Of a stretch of 64,000 nucleotides of DNA, positions 1 to 10,731 are shown in pieces. A program made the translations under genes and the position numbers. Location: the NCBI RefSeq assembly GCF_023101765.2, contig NC_064240.1, forward strand, positions 1,736,001 to 1,800,000, in the 5' to 3' direction. Position 1 is the stretch's first letter; each line of letters opens with the position of its first letter. Below the pieces are notes generated by a model. The model was given only the letters and a program-made list of their open reading frames with translations, was not told the origin of the DNA and ran no database searches. This DNA comes from Spodoptera frugiperda. Taxonomy: Eukaryota > Arthropoda > Insecta > Lepidoptera > Noctuidae.

Positions 1-309
1 ACCTTTCATACTTTCCATACATTCTACCATTGTACCAAAACTCCTTTTATTTACATTTAACCAGATAAACTTTAAATGAATGTAAATGAAAGACTGAATT
101 GAGAAATTGGTTCCAGAAAAATGTGCGTAAAGTCACAAGAAACAGCTAGTTTAATGTAATTAGTTCTAATGAAGTTGCAAGTCGAGGAAGTAATAAAATT
201 AAAACAAAATGTAAAGGATTCACAGACAAAAGCTAATTGTAATAATTAATGCTTGGGGTAAATTTTAGGTTTGAAGAAAAATATGTTTTAGTAGGTGATT
301 ATTTAAACA

Positions 310-475
310 CTAGTTTCTGCCAGCGGCTTCGCCCGCGGTCTTGTGGGATAAAAAGTGTGCTATGTGTTATTCCATATTATATATGGAATGACACATAGAA
401 CACTTTTATCAATATCTACCCCTGATCCAAATTCCATCCCGATCCCTTCAGACATTTTGACGTGATGATGTAACA
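310..475 (-). mobile_element. Helitron-like element, 3' part
   Basis: Read on the minus strand the element ends in CTAG (310-313) just after a GC-rich hairpin of the form GCGG-loop-CCGC, and the next base is T. That end structure is the Helitron hallmark. The body has the usual lepidopteran layout of a 'ttctgccagcggcttcgccc' end followed by a section resembling 'aaattccatcccgatccc'. An internal imperfect hairpin (arms about 17 bp) lies at 361-399. The 5' end is not seen and may be cut by the MITE at 490. Helitron assignment is inference from ends only. Confidence 0.55.
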
Positions 476-489
476 AACTATGTAACTCT

Positions 490-618
490 CTCTAGTTTTC
501 TATCTGATTAAGTGTACGGTAAAATGCGCATGCATAGCTACATTTAACTCCAAGCATTCATAGTTACGATTACCTTCGTCTGTGTATCTTTTACACTTAA
601 TCAGATAGAAAACTAGAG
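490..618. mobile_element. Small palindromic MITE-like element
   Basis: A 27-bp perfect terminal inverted repeat (490-516 against 592-618, beginning CTCTAGTTTTC) flanks about 75 bp of unrelated sequence. There is no coding capacity. I see no clear target duplication, so the superfamily is unknown. Confidence 0.5.
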
Positions 619-1740
619 CCTTATCTCAAAACCGAATCACCATAACTGCACGTATCTTAACCAACAGTATCTAAGTCACACTCTTTACTCCGACTTTTTC
701 CCTCTGAAAAGGGCACAGCAAGGGAGTGAAAGAGGCAAGGGTCCATTAGTGAAGGGTCCCTGACACCGAGAAATGGGCCTCAAGAACGTAACGGCCTACG
801 AGGGCACGACAAAAACTGCGAGTTTGTGAAGATCTTTGCGCACTGTTCGCTTAGACGTTTAACAGCGTTTTTCTGATAATCGGTTGTACGAAATGTTACT
901 TTTTTTGTTTTTTTCTTGTTATGTTCACTGTCCTGTTTATTGAGTAGTTGCAAGTGTTACTGTTGGGCGCTAAAAAGGATATTAGGTTAGGTTGTCAAGT
1001 CAAGTAATGTATTAAGATTGAGAATTTTTGAAAATTTCCTACTAAAATATTTAATGATTATGATATTGAAGTATACATCGTACAATATTATTGGTTCGTT
1101 CTTTTGAAATATCTGGAACATATATTAAACTACAATTCAATACAGTATTGAGAATATAATTATTGCTTCTATTGGAATTATTTGGTACAGATAATTTAAT
1201 ACGACAAGATTACGACTTAAAATGACCGACTCGCGATTAATGGACCACAAGATCTATTGCTTGATAGTCTAATTATATTTATTGAACCAAGTTAAATTAC
1301 CCCTTAATTTTCAATAATCAAAAATGTTTAACATTAACCCTTTGCAACTTCTAAGCAGATCAAAGCAAAAAGTTTATAAAATTAATTTTTACTTCTGCAA
1401 CTGGCTTACAGGCTGAGATATTTCTATCCTGCCCCAACGTTCCCACACACGGCCACAAATTGACATAATTGCAAAGTAACAAACAACAAGGTTGGACATA
1501 TGCTATCACAATTATACTGTAATCGGCCACTGAATGTGTTTGCAATTAACAAATGAAAGTGGTTTGAGAAAGGGCTTCGCTTTGGTTTTCTTTATATGTG
1601 TTTAATTATTTTTTAACTGCATGTAAAGAAACTTTTGGTGTTTCTTTATGTAGAAGCCTCGGTAATCTGAATGGAACTATGAAGTTTGAATTGTTAGACT
1701 TTAGCCAACGTTAAAGAGTTAGTATTTTTTGTGGTAAAAC
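619..1740. other. Stretch with nothing recognised
   Basis: Mixed sequence, then AT-rich. The part around 690-960 is less AT-rich than its surroundings but has no open frame of note. A short minus-strand ORF at 1360-1545 has no recognisable content. Confidence 0.3.
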
Positions 1741-1882
1741 ACGGTAAACGAGTAGACTGATCACCTAATGGTAAGCAATGGACACCCGAAACACCAAAAG
1801 CGTTACAAGTGCGTTGTTGGGCCCAAAAGGGGTTAGGAATTTAATAGTTGTTAGGGAATCGTCATCGTGTTTCACGTCGGAA
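1741..1882 (-). mobile_element. Family C dispersed repeat (C1)
   Basis: Reverse-orientation copy of a moth repeat. Key pieces are the 'gatcacctaatggtaagcaat' section, a 'gacacccgaaacacc' section and a 'gtgcgttgttggg' section, as in the other C copies (for example 18011, 24364, 54485). It is degraded, ending near a remnant of the 'tttcacgtcgg' motif. Confidence 0.55.
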
Positions 1883-2321
1883 ATAATGTAAAAGGGATAG
1901 CTTATAGGATACCTGTAACTTTGCTATTGAAACATCGGTTTAATTACTATAGGTACAGCATTAATTAAATTTTTCTATAAAAGTGATGAACTAGTTTATT
2001 TTTGATTTTAATTTTCTAAAACTGCACTTTTACATAAACCTAAATAAAAAAAACTTATTTCTGTCCTAATTTTGACCTATAAAAATATTCAAAAATATAA
2101 TACAACAAATGTAGTATTAGAAAAGTTTCCACAAAAAACTTTTTCATATATACGTTCAATGAAAGAAAAAAAAACAAAAAAACAATGTAGTGTCACAGAC
2201 TAAAAAGGACGGTTTTAATTCTAAAATTGAATTTACGAATAGTTCGCTACCGTATAAATGAAGGTGTTATTGGATATTCGTATTCAGAGTATTGGAACTC
2301 TCTATTTCAAATATTTATAAA

Positions 2322-2753
2322 CTAGTTGTTATCTGCGGTATTGCTTGTAGTCAAAACGATATAAATAATAAATATGCAATATGCAGGTTTTTCATCCATG
2401 TTAGATGGAGATTTGTTTATTTGTTTATAGAAATACGTTTTGCATAAAAATTTGATGATCGTGGCTTTTGTAAACAATAATTTTATAACAAAACACAACG
2501 CCATTTCGTGAATCGATTTCTTCTTTACATCATTTGTTATTTTTTCATTAAAATAAGCACTGCTGCATAAGTGATCAATATCGAGTAGTTTTTGTATGGT
2601 CCTAACATATTTTTCGATTCTGGCAATGGCCGTGCTCTTAAAACCTGGCGTCGCATCATGCTGGCAGTAGCGACAGGCAACGGTATGACGTAGAGGTAGG
2701 TGAAGGGTAGAGTGGTCGCTATGAAGAACTTCTGTGGACGTCCACTGCCTCAT
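2322..2753 (-). CDS. Unassigned ORF, 143 codons
   Basis: This is the longest open frame in the window. The N-terminal third (about residues 1-55) is of balanced composition and holds a short CRYCQHD motif. The remainder is AT-driven and rich in Lys, Ile and Phe. I do not recognise a family. There is no signal peptide or clear membrane segment. The change in composition near 2590 could mean a short exon or element piece joined to random AT-rich reading. It may equally be chance. A family B SINE lies immediately downstream on the map (2881). Confidence 0.12.
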   Translation of the reverse strand: MRQWTSTEVLHSDHSTLHLPLRHTVACRYCQHDATPGFKSTAIARIEKYVRTIQKLLDIDHLCSSAYFNEKITNDVKKKSIHEMALCFVIKLLFTKATIIKFLCKTYFYKQINKSPSNMDEKPAYCIFIIYIVLTTSNTADNN

Positions 2754-2880
2754 CTAGGGAACAAAGGATATTAAATCAAGTAAGTCAGCTAAACATTAGC
2801 TAGAAATATTTAGAGAGGAATGATGCCCTCATCTAAGCATTTATAGCGAAAAACGAACTATACATAAACAAACAAACGCA

Positions 2881-3163
2881 ACGTCACGCCTTTTATCACC
2901 GAAGGGGTAGGCAGAGGTACACATTGCGGCATGTAATGCCGCTATACAATGTACTCCCACCTTTTACCATTTGTGTTACAAGTCCCATGTAATATGCCAT
3001 TATGTACCTATTGCCATATGCTGGTCATAATTTCAGACACCGTACTACTACCTAGAAAATTTCGAAAAACCAATAAAAGTCCAGTAATACTTTGCCCGAT
3101 CCGCGAATCGAACCCGAGACCCCTTGTCCCAATCGCACTTGCGACCACTCAAACAACGAGGGC
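2881..3163 (-). mobile_element. Family B tRNA-headed SINE, near full length (B1)
   Basis: On the minus strand the element starts with a tRNA-like head. The complement of 'gaatcgaaccc' near 3104 gives a GGTTCGATTC B-box, the internal promoter motif of RNA polymerase III. The body runs through 'acttgtaacacaaatgg' and ends with 'aaaaggcgtgacgt' at 2881. It is the most complete B copy in the window and a good reference for the truncated ones. An open frame over it on the plus strand is incidental. Confidence 0.7.
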
Positions 3164-3988
3164 AGAGGCAGACAAACAAACATACACTTTTATATTAACA
3201 ATATTAGAATATACACATACACGTAGTATTGCAAACTTTCGCTTATTCCATTATTTTTGGGCCGAGTTTTTAATTTAGTCCCGGCTTTGGTTTTTCAACT
3301 GGATATCGGGATTTGAATTTTTCTATTTTTTAAATAAAAAATATTTTGTGTGCGCTGCTTTTAAATTATTTCATTGGCTTTTGAACACTTGTTCTGAATA
3401 TGTGTTAGATAGTGATACATTTTTAATACGAATATTGTGTTGCTATCAATTCTAATTAACTCTTGAGAAACCATGTTTTTAAAGTCAATATGTCATTTAA
3501 AAACGTACATTATTTCACCTCTCAGAATCGTAAAACACCTGTTGTGGATTTAGTAAAAAAAAAAATCGGCTGTGTAAAATCGCTCAAAGTACGAGCAAAA
3601 ATTGTATTTAAGTATCAAGAACACCCATTCTAAGAAAAAGTGCGCGTCAAAGTTTCTTAAAAAACAAAAATGGGACGCCAAATAAATAAAATAATAAATA
3701 AATTTCATAACATATTTCAATCATACAACGAGTCAATTTGTCGTGACAAAAGTTGGGGATTTGCGAAACATAACAGTCACGCGTTACGGACGCCAGCCTA
3801 TAAAACGTGACATGTTCGAATATTGTCAAATTGCCTGTATTCAATGGATTTCTTATTATTGTAATAGACGTAGACACATGGACATGTTTTTTTAGGAACG
3901 CTCGTGACTAAGATTTCATAATGTCACTGCCATTTTGATCTTTGAAAAAGGATGCAGAGCTATTCATCTAATCTCTACTCATAGCCAA
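3164..3988. other. AT-rich stretch
   Basis: AT-rich with several A or T runs. A 76-codon minus-strand ORF (3647-3877) has no recognisable motif. Nothing else seen. Confidence 0.3.
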
Positions 3989-4120
3989 AAATCATCCAGA
4001 GACTTCTCGCTTTGGGTGAGGCAAGAGAGAGTGTCAGACTCTTACTGACTAAAAACTACCCCGTTTGTACTCCTGCTTTTCTAGCCGAAGCCCCAGTAAC
4101 CCACTAGGCAGTCCAAACCC
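3989..4120 (-). mobile_element. Family A repeat, truncated (A1)
   Basis: Carries the family A core in reverse: 'cttactgactaaaaac', 'ctcctgctttt' and 'acccactaggcagtcc'. The distal part toward the LINE body is missing. A second scrap of the same core (about 25 bp) lies near 4194-4215. Confidence 0.65.
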
Positions 4121-4944
4121 TACAAATATTTTGATATTTTACACATTAATTATATACAAAAGAAATGAAATGAAGCTCTAGATATAAATGAATTCTTACT
4201 GACTAAAAACAACTTCTTCTACCTATGTATACTCTCTAATACAAGATGTTACCTTGTTGAGTAATCTGCATAATAATTGAAACGATAATTATCTATCAAC
4301 CCCATCTTAGATTGTACGTGTTAATGGGTGTTAACTGTTTCATTGGTTCACTCTGACTTGAATTAGCATTGGTTAAATTATTAATAAAAAAAAACATATT
4401 TCAATATGAAAAATATAGCTGATACTTCTTGTATATTACATTAATTACTATAGTAATTTGTGGCTTTTTAAAGCTTGATAAAAGTAACATCGCATATCTA
4501 CAGAAACTACTTAGAAAATTAAAAATGTAAATAGAAATTTATTTTATGTAGTTTTCTCAATTATAAAATATTGGATGATCTTAAAATTACGTAAAAGAAA
4601 GCTTATATAGATGGAAATAAAGTATGAATTTAAACATTAATAATACATAGGTATAATTTAGTTACTTATTATTAATCTCACGATTAATTCCAATGATTAC
4701 TTAACCCCACTACAATGATTGCAATAGATTTGCACTATTCACGACAATCACGATTGTATCCAGCATTGCATTAGCTTAACTCGATAGGGCTGGGACTTGC
4801 CGCGGACATACTTACCGATATCAAACATAACATGTACCTTGGGTGCCTTTGAAGTAAGTAACTATTGACGACTTATAAAAATCTGTTGTAGAACATCTTT
4901 TTCTGAAGTAATACATTAAATTGGTATGTTAGCGATTAATTCAA
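4121..4944. other. AT-rich stretch
   Basis: AT-rich, with simple A/T runs and no open frame of interest. Nothing recognised beyond the family A scrap near 4200. Confidence 0.3.
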
Positions 4945-5076
4945 GTGTAGGAGTCGGTTCGACCGGAATAATACCACGGCTTCACATGTAACCGACACGA
5001 ATGATACTTGCGTTGTGTGAGTGGGGTTACCAGAGGCCCAATACCACCTTACCAATCCCCGATTTCCCAAAAATCT
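4945..5076 (+). mobile_element. Family C repeat, 5' half (C2)
   Basis: Contains the 'gtcggttcgaccggaataa' start, the 'accacggcttcaca' box and the 'ttgtgtgagtggggttacc' box in the same order as in the long copy at 39093. The 3' half with the 'ggccggcaacgcac' core is absent. Confidence 0.6.
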
Positions 5077-5549
5077 TATTATCAATCAAAAAATTATTTA
5101 GTTTCCTGTAAAGTACAATCTTAAAGTTGGATTCTGTAGAACACTCAGTGAGAAATCGCAACATTACCTTAAAATCCAACAACGTGAATCTTATAATTAA
5201 AAAAAACCCTAGTAATCTCAAAACATCCTCCAAGCCTCCCCATCCTTATTCGCAACGCAGACATAGATATCCTCCAACTAGGGACATGAATCAATACAAT
5301 GACAATCTCCTGCACAGATCTGTACCTGAATGTCCGTTGACATTAATATGCAGTCAGAGGCATTGAATAATTGAAAGCTTATCTCGGCATTTGACGCAAG
5401 GATTGGACACATTGTTGCGGCTTCAAATCATACAAAATGAACGGGAAAATGGAACCAAGATACTATGGGTAATTAGAATAGTGTATAGTGGACAAATAGG
5501 TCGTTTTGAAGAGTATCTCTTTTGATGTGTGTGAAAAATTCTTAGAGTC
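5077..5549. other. No recognised element
   Basis: Two overlapping open frames on opposite strands (5027-5233 minus, 5127-5366 plus) share the same DNA. Neither resembles a known protein. Probably chance. Confidence 0.2.
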
Positions 5550-5688
5550 CACCATAGGCTCACCGCCTATTACATGGGACTTACAACATAAATTGTGAAA
5601 TGTGGGTGTACATTGGTATTATGTGCCATAATGTGCACCTCTGCCTACCCCTTCGGGGATTAAAGGTGTGACGTAATAAAAAAAATAT
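5550..5688 (+). mobile_element. Family B SINE, 3' half (B2)
   Basis: Plus-strand copy truncated at its tRNA head. It keeps 'tacatgggacttacaacat', 'gggtgtacattg' and the terminal 'aaaggtgtgacgtaa', followed by an A-rich tail at 5676-5686, as expected for the 3' end of a retroposed SINE. Confidence 0.65.
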
Positions 5689-6020
5689 ACCTAGCTCTTT
5701 GGAAGTAACTTGAATAAAAATTGAATCTAATAGTTTAAGCTAATCTTCATAGTTTTTATCAACAGTTCTGACTAAAAGATTTGATCTTCTACAAAAGTAT
5801 TTAGTAGCACTATCCACTAACAAGTTTTTACATTACAACTCTTCATTACTAATTAGGCTTAAAAGATAAGCCTAGAATATCAAGGAGAACTCCGTGTTCA
5901 AAGTACGTACTGTAACTGTAATTCTCAGAAGCAAATAACCGAATTAAAATTAGTTTCAGCAAGATAAAACCTTCTCTTTTTCTTAATTTTTTAACAATAT
6001 TTTTGAAGGGCCTTTGTCCT

Positions 6021-6187
6021 TTAATCATCCAATGACTTCTCCCGCTTTGGGTGAGGAGTTTCAGACTCTTATTGGTTAAAAACCATCCCTATATATTCCT
6101 ACTTCTGCTCTTCAAGCCGGAGCCCTATTAATCCGCTATACTATCCGCAACTCCGGGATGGGCATCAGCCCTACTGGTGGTGTGATC
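6021..6187 (-). mobile_element. Family A repeat, degraded (A2)
   Basis: Reverse copy with 'atcatccaatgacttctccc', a diverged 'cttattggttaaaaacc', 'agccggagccct' and 'atcagccctact'. It is shorter than A3 and A4 and more diverged. Confidence 0.65.
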
Positions 6188-6613
6188 TCAAATATTATTT
6201 TTACAATCAATTTTTTCTTTTTATTTACAAATTATCTTTGGACGTAAACGTGCACCCGACAATAGCTGTAGTTTTTAGCCACAAAATAAATATCTAATAC
6301 AACCGTGTAGACCCACCTTAAGCCGCCATGTTATCTTCAGAGGACGCATCACTTGTATACAAGCTTGTTACAGTAACATTGATAACACTTGAACCAAATT
6401 GTGATTGATCCATTATTAATTTGATTAATTATAACATTATTAACAAGTCTATGTCACATCGATTATATGTATATAGGGTATAGTCATGTGGATAAAATTA
6501 CTGTTGTCTAAGTAGAGAGTAGATAATGTAATCAAACGTTGCCTACAAGATGTACCTAGATTATTTTTTTATTTATCGGAACGTACGATATTTGTGTAAG
6601 TCGAGGACACATC

Positions 6614-6825
6614 TTTTTTTTTGAGGGGGAAATCCATTGACTTATCCCGCCTTGGGCAAGGAAAGAGGAATGTCAGACCCTTACTGACTGAAAACCATCC
6701 CGTTCCTACTCTTGCTTTTTGGGCTGGAGCCCCAGTAACCCGCTAGGCAGTCCGCAGCTCCGCGTCGGCATCAGCCCTACCGGGCTCCTTCTGTGGTGGT
6801 CTGATGACTCTTTGAGGCGCGCGCC
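6614..6825 (-). mobile_element. Family A repeat (A3)
   Basis: A reverse copy with a T-run at its left edge (the A-rich 3' tail on the other strand). It then runs through 'cccgccttgggcaaggaaag', 'cagacccttactgactg', 'cgctaggcagtccgcagctc', 'tgtggtggtctgatg' and 'tttgaggcgcgcgcc'. It stops before the segment shared with the LINE tail at 41340. Confidence 0.7.
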
Positions 6826-7406
6826 GAATACACACCTATAATCATAATAAAATCAAAGAAAACCTAGAAAAAAAACTCAAATATTTATCTCCGATGGTTG
6901 TTAAACGTTGTATAAGAATTAAAATGTCTGAATTAATAGTTGTCTTAGCTTAGCAAGTCCAAAAACAAATACATTTTTTTATTTTTCAGCAAACAGGACA
7001 AAAATAGCGACCAGTCTTAAAACGAATGGGCCAGAAAGTATCTATAATAATGACATTTATTCCCCCAAGCCACTTTTTCTGATCACGAAAAGTTTGAGAT
7101 CACAATAAAACAAAGGGAGACAAAAAACTTGATCATTATTTACTGTGGAGATATAATCAATCATTTTGACGAATGGCGATGGAAAAAGACAACAATATTT
7201 ATAAAAAATTCACGGGAATAAAGTTCACTTTTGTTTTAATACTAGGAAATGTATTTTCGTGTAATTTATATTTAAAAATGTTTCGTTGACATTTATTTTT
7301 TATTTCCCAACACGAGGTTATACACATGTATTATCATCATCTTAGAGGGGGAAAGACGTCAAATGCTTCTGGACAAAGCCCTACTCATACACATGTAATA
7401 TGTATA
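6826..7406. other. AT-rich stretch
   Basis: AT-rich spacer. A short 'cttctggacaaagccctac' piece near 7367 resembles a common moth repeat fragment but is too short to place. Confidence 0.25.
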
Positions 7407-7419
7407 AGTGCTACCTAAT

Positions 7420-7600
7420 TTAATTATTATTCACCAATTAATTCGATAATCGCCGCGTCGTGTGTGGCGGAATGCTGCTCATGAATTTGAGCCTCTTAGC
7501 ATGGTTTGAAAATAGTCGAGTTCTTCGTTAAACACTTACGTGAGTAAACCGATAACATAATAATTAGTTTAGTATGTTTCACGAAAGTTATAATAAAATG
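7420..7600 (+). mobile_element. Family F element with 13-bp target duplication (F1)
   Basis: A 181-bp insert is flanked by the exact 13-bp direct repeat AGTGCTACCTAAT (7407-7419 and 7601-7613). The body includes 'gccgcgtcgtgtgtggcgg', 'gtcgagttcttcgttaaac' and 'tttagtatgtttcacgaaag'. These boxes recur at 16438-16640 and 46150-46375, so it is a dispersed family. Duplication length suggests target-primed insertion, as for SINEs, but there is no poly-A tail and no pol III promoter I can see. Confidence 0.6.
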
Positions 7601-7613
7601 AGTGCTACCTAAT

Positions 7614-7990
7614 ATTCAGAATTTTGCAACAGCAAAATTAAACATACTGGCCATTTTATTAGGACAGTCAAAAAGTTAATTCTAATTAAAAATAAAAATA
7701 GTCCAGCCACAGTTGTTATTCTACACAAGATTAATTTTTTGAACAAATGTTTTGCTGTAAAGGATAAACGAGGCAGAAAAACATTGTTTATTCATATTCT
7801 AATAAAACCTACAGTTTTTATAACACAGTTTTATTTTCATGAACTAAGTAATAGCCATTTTTTCATAGTACTTTGTTTCTATTTTTAATTATTCATGCTT
7901 TGAACTAGAAATATACATATGCAACAGTAATTGAACCCATATTTTTGTTTTTGTTACCCATAATATGTTATTTAAGAACTTATACTACAT
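7614..7990. other. AT-rich spacer
   Basis: AT-rich sequence between the F element and the GC-rich transposon. Nothing recognised. Confidence 0.25.
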
Positions 7991-7992
7991 TA

Positions 7993-9102
7993 AAGGTGTG
8001 TCCAAACACGGCGCGGCAAAGTGCGCGGCAGCTACGCGCGGCATTCGCGGGACACAAATTTGCCGCGCGACTAGTTTAAACCTTCTGCGCGGCAGTGCTG
8101 CGCGGCATGTCCGAGACACGCCGCGCTCTTTATTTCGTATTCAAACTACACTGAAAGCGGCCGCGGGTAATGTCGCTTTTATTTGAGGGGGGAAAATCAT
8201 CCAATTACTTCTCCCGCCTTGGGTGATTCGGGAGGGAGTGTCAGACTCTTACTGACTAAAAACCATCCCGTTCCGTATCCTGCTTTGAGCTGGAGTCCCG
8301 GTAACCTTTTACGTTGTCCGCAGCTCCGGATCAGGTATCAGCCCCACTGGGATCCATCTGTGATGGTCTGGCTCTTTGAGGCGCGCGTGGAGCGCGACGC
8401 GCCGTACGGCGCCGCCGGGTCTGGTTCTGGTCGGGCGGCGAGCTACCCTTTCTCGCCGTCCGCAGACCCGCAGCGTGTAATGTCGCTATGCTTATTATTC
8501 GAAAATAACGTAGAAGAAGGAATAAAAGAAATTGTATTCAATAAAGGCAGTGTTGGATGCGACCACTCTTTCAACAAAGGACAAAGAATCTGGAAGGGAT
8601 CTATTACGAAATCAACTACCACACGCAAATCACAAATCGTCGCAGTTTGCTTCTTGTGGCCCGCACCGGCGACTAAACGTTGACACAAAAAGCCGCCAAA
8701 CGCCACTGTGCGCGGTACGCGCGATTTCGCGCCCCCTCTCCCTTGCCTCAGTAACCCTGTTAGAGCCAACGATAACGCACGCACGTAGTCTGTGGTTCAT
8801 ATAGGTAGATAAATATTTATGGATATAGAAATACTTATATCAGAGATACAATCCCGACCGCTAGTGTCGACCATCGGCCACAAGTGGATGTCGCGCGCTT
8901 CAGCTACTTTTGTGGCCGTTTCTTGCCTCTTGTCGCGACGCTTGTGGCTGTCGCGTGTGCGGTGACACTAACACCGTTTGCGGCGAACGTCGCGCGCGGC
9001 AGGTAGCTCGCGGCTGCCGCGCACGGCAGTCGTCCAAACATAGCGCGGCAAGCCGCGCGCGGCAGCCGCTCTTGAATGCCGCGCTATGTTTGGACACACC
9101 TT
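7993..9102. mobile_element. GC-rich foldback-type DNA transposon, non-autonomous
   Basis: The ends are inverted: left AAGGTGTGTCCAAAC, right its complement ending at 9102. They are bordered by TA on both sides (7991-7992, 9103-9104), or TTA if the last T is counted as target. Both ends carry many GCGCGGC motifs, and the right end forms its own hairpin (9030-9048 against about 9075-9093). A short open frame (about 8480-8680, beginning MSLCLLFENN) may be a transposase scrap. A TWA target would fit PIF/Harbinger and TA would fit Tc1/mariner; I cannot choose. It is interrupted by a family A insertion at 8178-8476. Confidence 0.6.
8178..8476 (-). mobile_element. Family A insertion nested in the DNA transposon (A4)
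   Basis: The most complete A copy, 299 bp, flanked by an 11-bp perfect duplication GTAATGTCGCT (8167-8177 and 8477-8487). The A-rich tail is on the left, so the element reads on the minus strand. The right part includes 'gggcggcgagctaccc' and 'ctcgccgtccgcagacccg', the complement of the 3' UTR of the R1-clade LINE at 41340-41380. This links family A to that LINE. The insertion post-dates its host transposon. Confidence 0.8.
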
Positions 9103-9104
9103 TA

Positions 9105-9888
9105 GGAAAGCAAATAAAACATTTTATTAAAAAAAATACAATAAATTATTTAAGTCCCCGTTTTTAGTCTTTAGGTACGTAAGGGATTTTATCACACAAT
9201 GATAATGTCAGCCCGTTTTTAGTTTTAAGTTATAGAGTTTCATGTCAGCTGAAAAGCTGAAAATTTACAACCAGGTTTTGATAGTCAGAATCATCTTTTG
9301 AACGTTTTAAAATATTTAGGTCAGTCTAAAACTAGAAACGAAGTTGAGATGAATAAAAAAAAAAGTAAGTTCTTGTAAGTTTTTTTTAAAGTCGCGTGTA
9401 AAACATTTTATAAAAAAAAAACTTCCTTTTAAAGGAGTAAGTGTAAGTGTAACAAGTCCCCTTTTCCGTGTCCACAAATCGCCTGTAGTGTTTATAAGGG
9501 AAACATAAGGGCCACTATGCTTGAGATGAAAGAAAAACTTAAGAACTGTTAGTTTTGCACCCCTTACGTAATATTCTGTGGACTGGTTTTTTAAGAGCAC
9601 TGAGTACAATTTTTTTCTATGTAGGTACCGTAGTATTGGATAATTTCTCATACTAAATTGTCTGTGTCTAGTAGGGAGTGTGTCCTATATTTTTGAATTG
9701 TTCATTCATAATTTTTTTGTGTCTTTTAAGGGTGTCGTTGTTCACCTTTAAAAAACTCTTTTTTTATTACATATTTGCTACCTCGGCAAACTTCGTACCG
9801 CCTCAAACGTTTTTATTTTTAATCTTTAAACATTCCCTAATTTTAGTCTTGAATTCTACATAAATAATAATTCAAGATTACAATTATC
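9105..9888. other. AT-rich stretch
   Basis: Contains a 111-codon minus-strand ORF (9316-9651), Phe/Leu/Lys-rich with no recognisable motif and therefore probably chance. Several T and A runs. Confidence 0.2.
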
Positions 9889-9955
9889 CAAATCGTTTTA
9901 GCTGTTTTCGAGCTATAGCGAGACAAATTAACAGCAATCGAATTTTAGATATAGA
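9889..9955 (-). mobile_element. Helitron-like 5' end fragment
   Basis: On the minus strand it begins 'tctctatatctaaaattcg' and continues to 'aaaacgatttgg'. This matches the 5' region of the copy at 60012. Only about 65 bp remain. Confidence 0.5.
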
Positions 9956-10620
9956 GATTTGTGACATTGATTCACAATACAAATTATCTGTCACAAAACT
10001 TAACTTACTACCCAAAACACAGAACCCAAAATCCAACCAAAACAAAAAACAGACCCAGCTTCACGTTTTACTCTTAAACAATCAAATGTTGAATAAACCA
10101 CTCAATAGTACCGATGTTTCCTACGTGAGTCCCCTCGTCATTTGTCAGGCGACCGATCAATCTTTCAGCTTCATCCGTCAATGACTGACTCCCAAGTCAC
10201 GTACGCTTTTGTTTCATGTTTATTCTGTTTCTATTTTGGGCCAGTCCCTTTTTTCTTCAACTGTTAAACCCGGATCAGGGACACTCGAATTGGTTTTGAA
10301 TTTTCCACGAATCAAAATGGTTTTTCGTCTGCCGTGTAGTTTTTGGTTGGACATTTTTTTTTGAGATTTTGGAATGGTGCACGTGTAGTGGTTGTTTTGT
10401 TGATTAACTATGTTTGTTGAGCTTTCGAAGCAAATTATTATGTTTTAGGATATAGTTTATTATTACGAATAAAATTACTTTTCAAAAGTCAAAGTAATAG
10501 TCTATCGACAATTATTTGATGCTTAAAATAATTCAAATATAGATATTACATACATTAGATTATACATGTGTAATATTTTCTCGCTTCCAGAATCAGAAAT
10601 TAATCTAATACACTCAATTT
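9956..10620. other. No recognised element
   Basis: AT-rich with a more balanced block at 10110-10280. No open frame and no repeat recognised. Confidence 0.25.
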
Positions 10621-10731
10621 GGTCGGCTTGAAGCAGGAGTAGGAACGAGGTGGTTTTTTAATCAGTAAGAGTCTGACACTCCCTCTCGCTTCGCCCAAGG
10701 CGGAAGAAATCATTGGATGATTTTCCCCCTT
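10621..10731 (+). mobile_element. Family A repeat, 3' part (A5)
   Basis: Plus-oriented 3' end: 'gcaggagtaggaacgagg', 'cagtaagagtctgacactcc', 'aaggcggaagaaatcattgg' and the terminal 'atgattttccccct'. The 5' two thirds are missing. Confidence 0.65.

Noticed and set aside
978..992. TTAGG repeat (insect telomere unit)
   Set aside because: Only two partial units; far too short to mean telomeric sequence.
3100..3120. tRNA gene signal (B-box) in SINE heads
   Set aside because: Same pattern at several B and D copies with SINE bodies attached. None folds as a complete tRNA on its own by eye.
2949..3278. 109-codon plus-strand ORF
   Set aside because: It lies over the full-length family B SINE and reads through its tRNA-like head.
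8183..8804. Overlapping ORFs of 166, 113 and 90 codons
   Set aside because: They read across a family A insertion and its host transposon. GC-rich repeats stay open by chance. Only the part after 8480 could be a transposase scrap.
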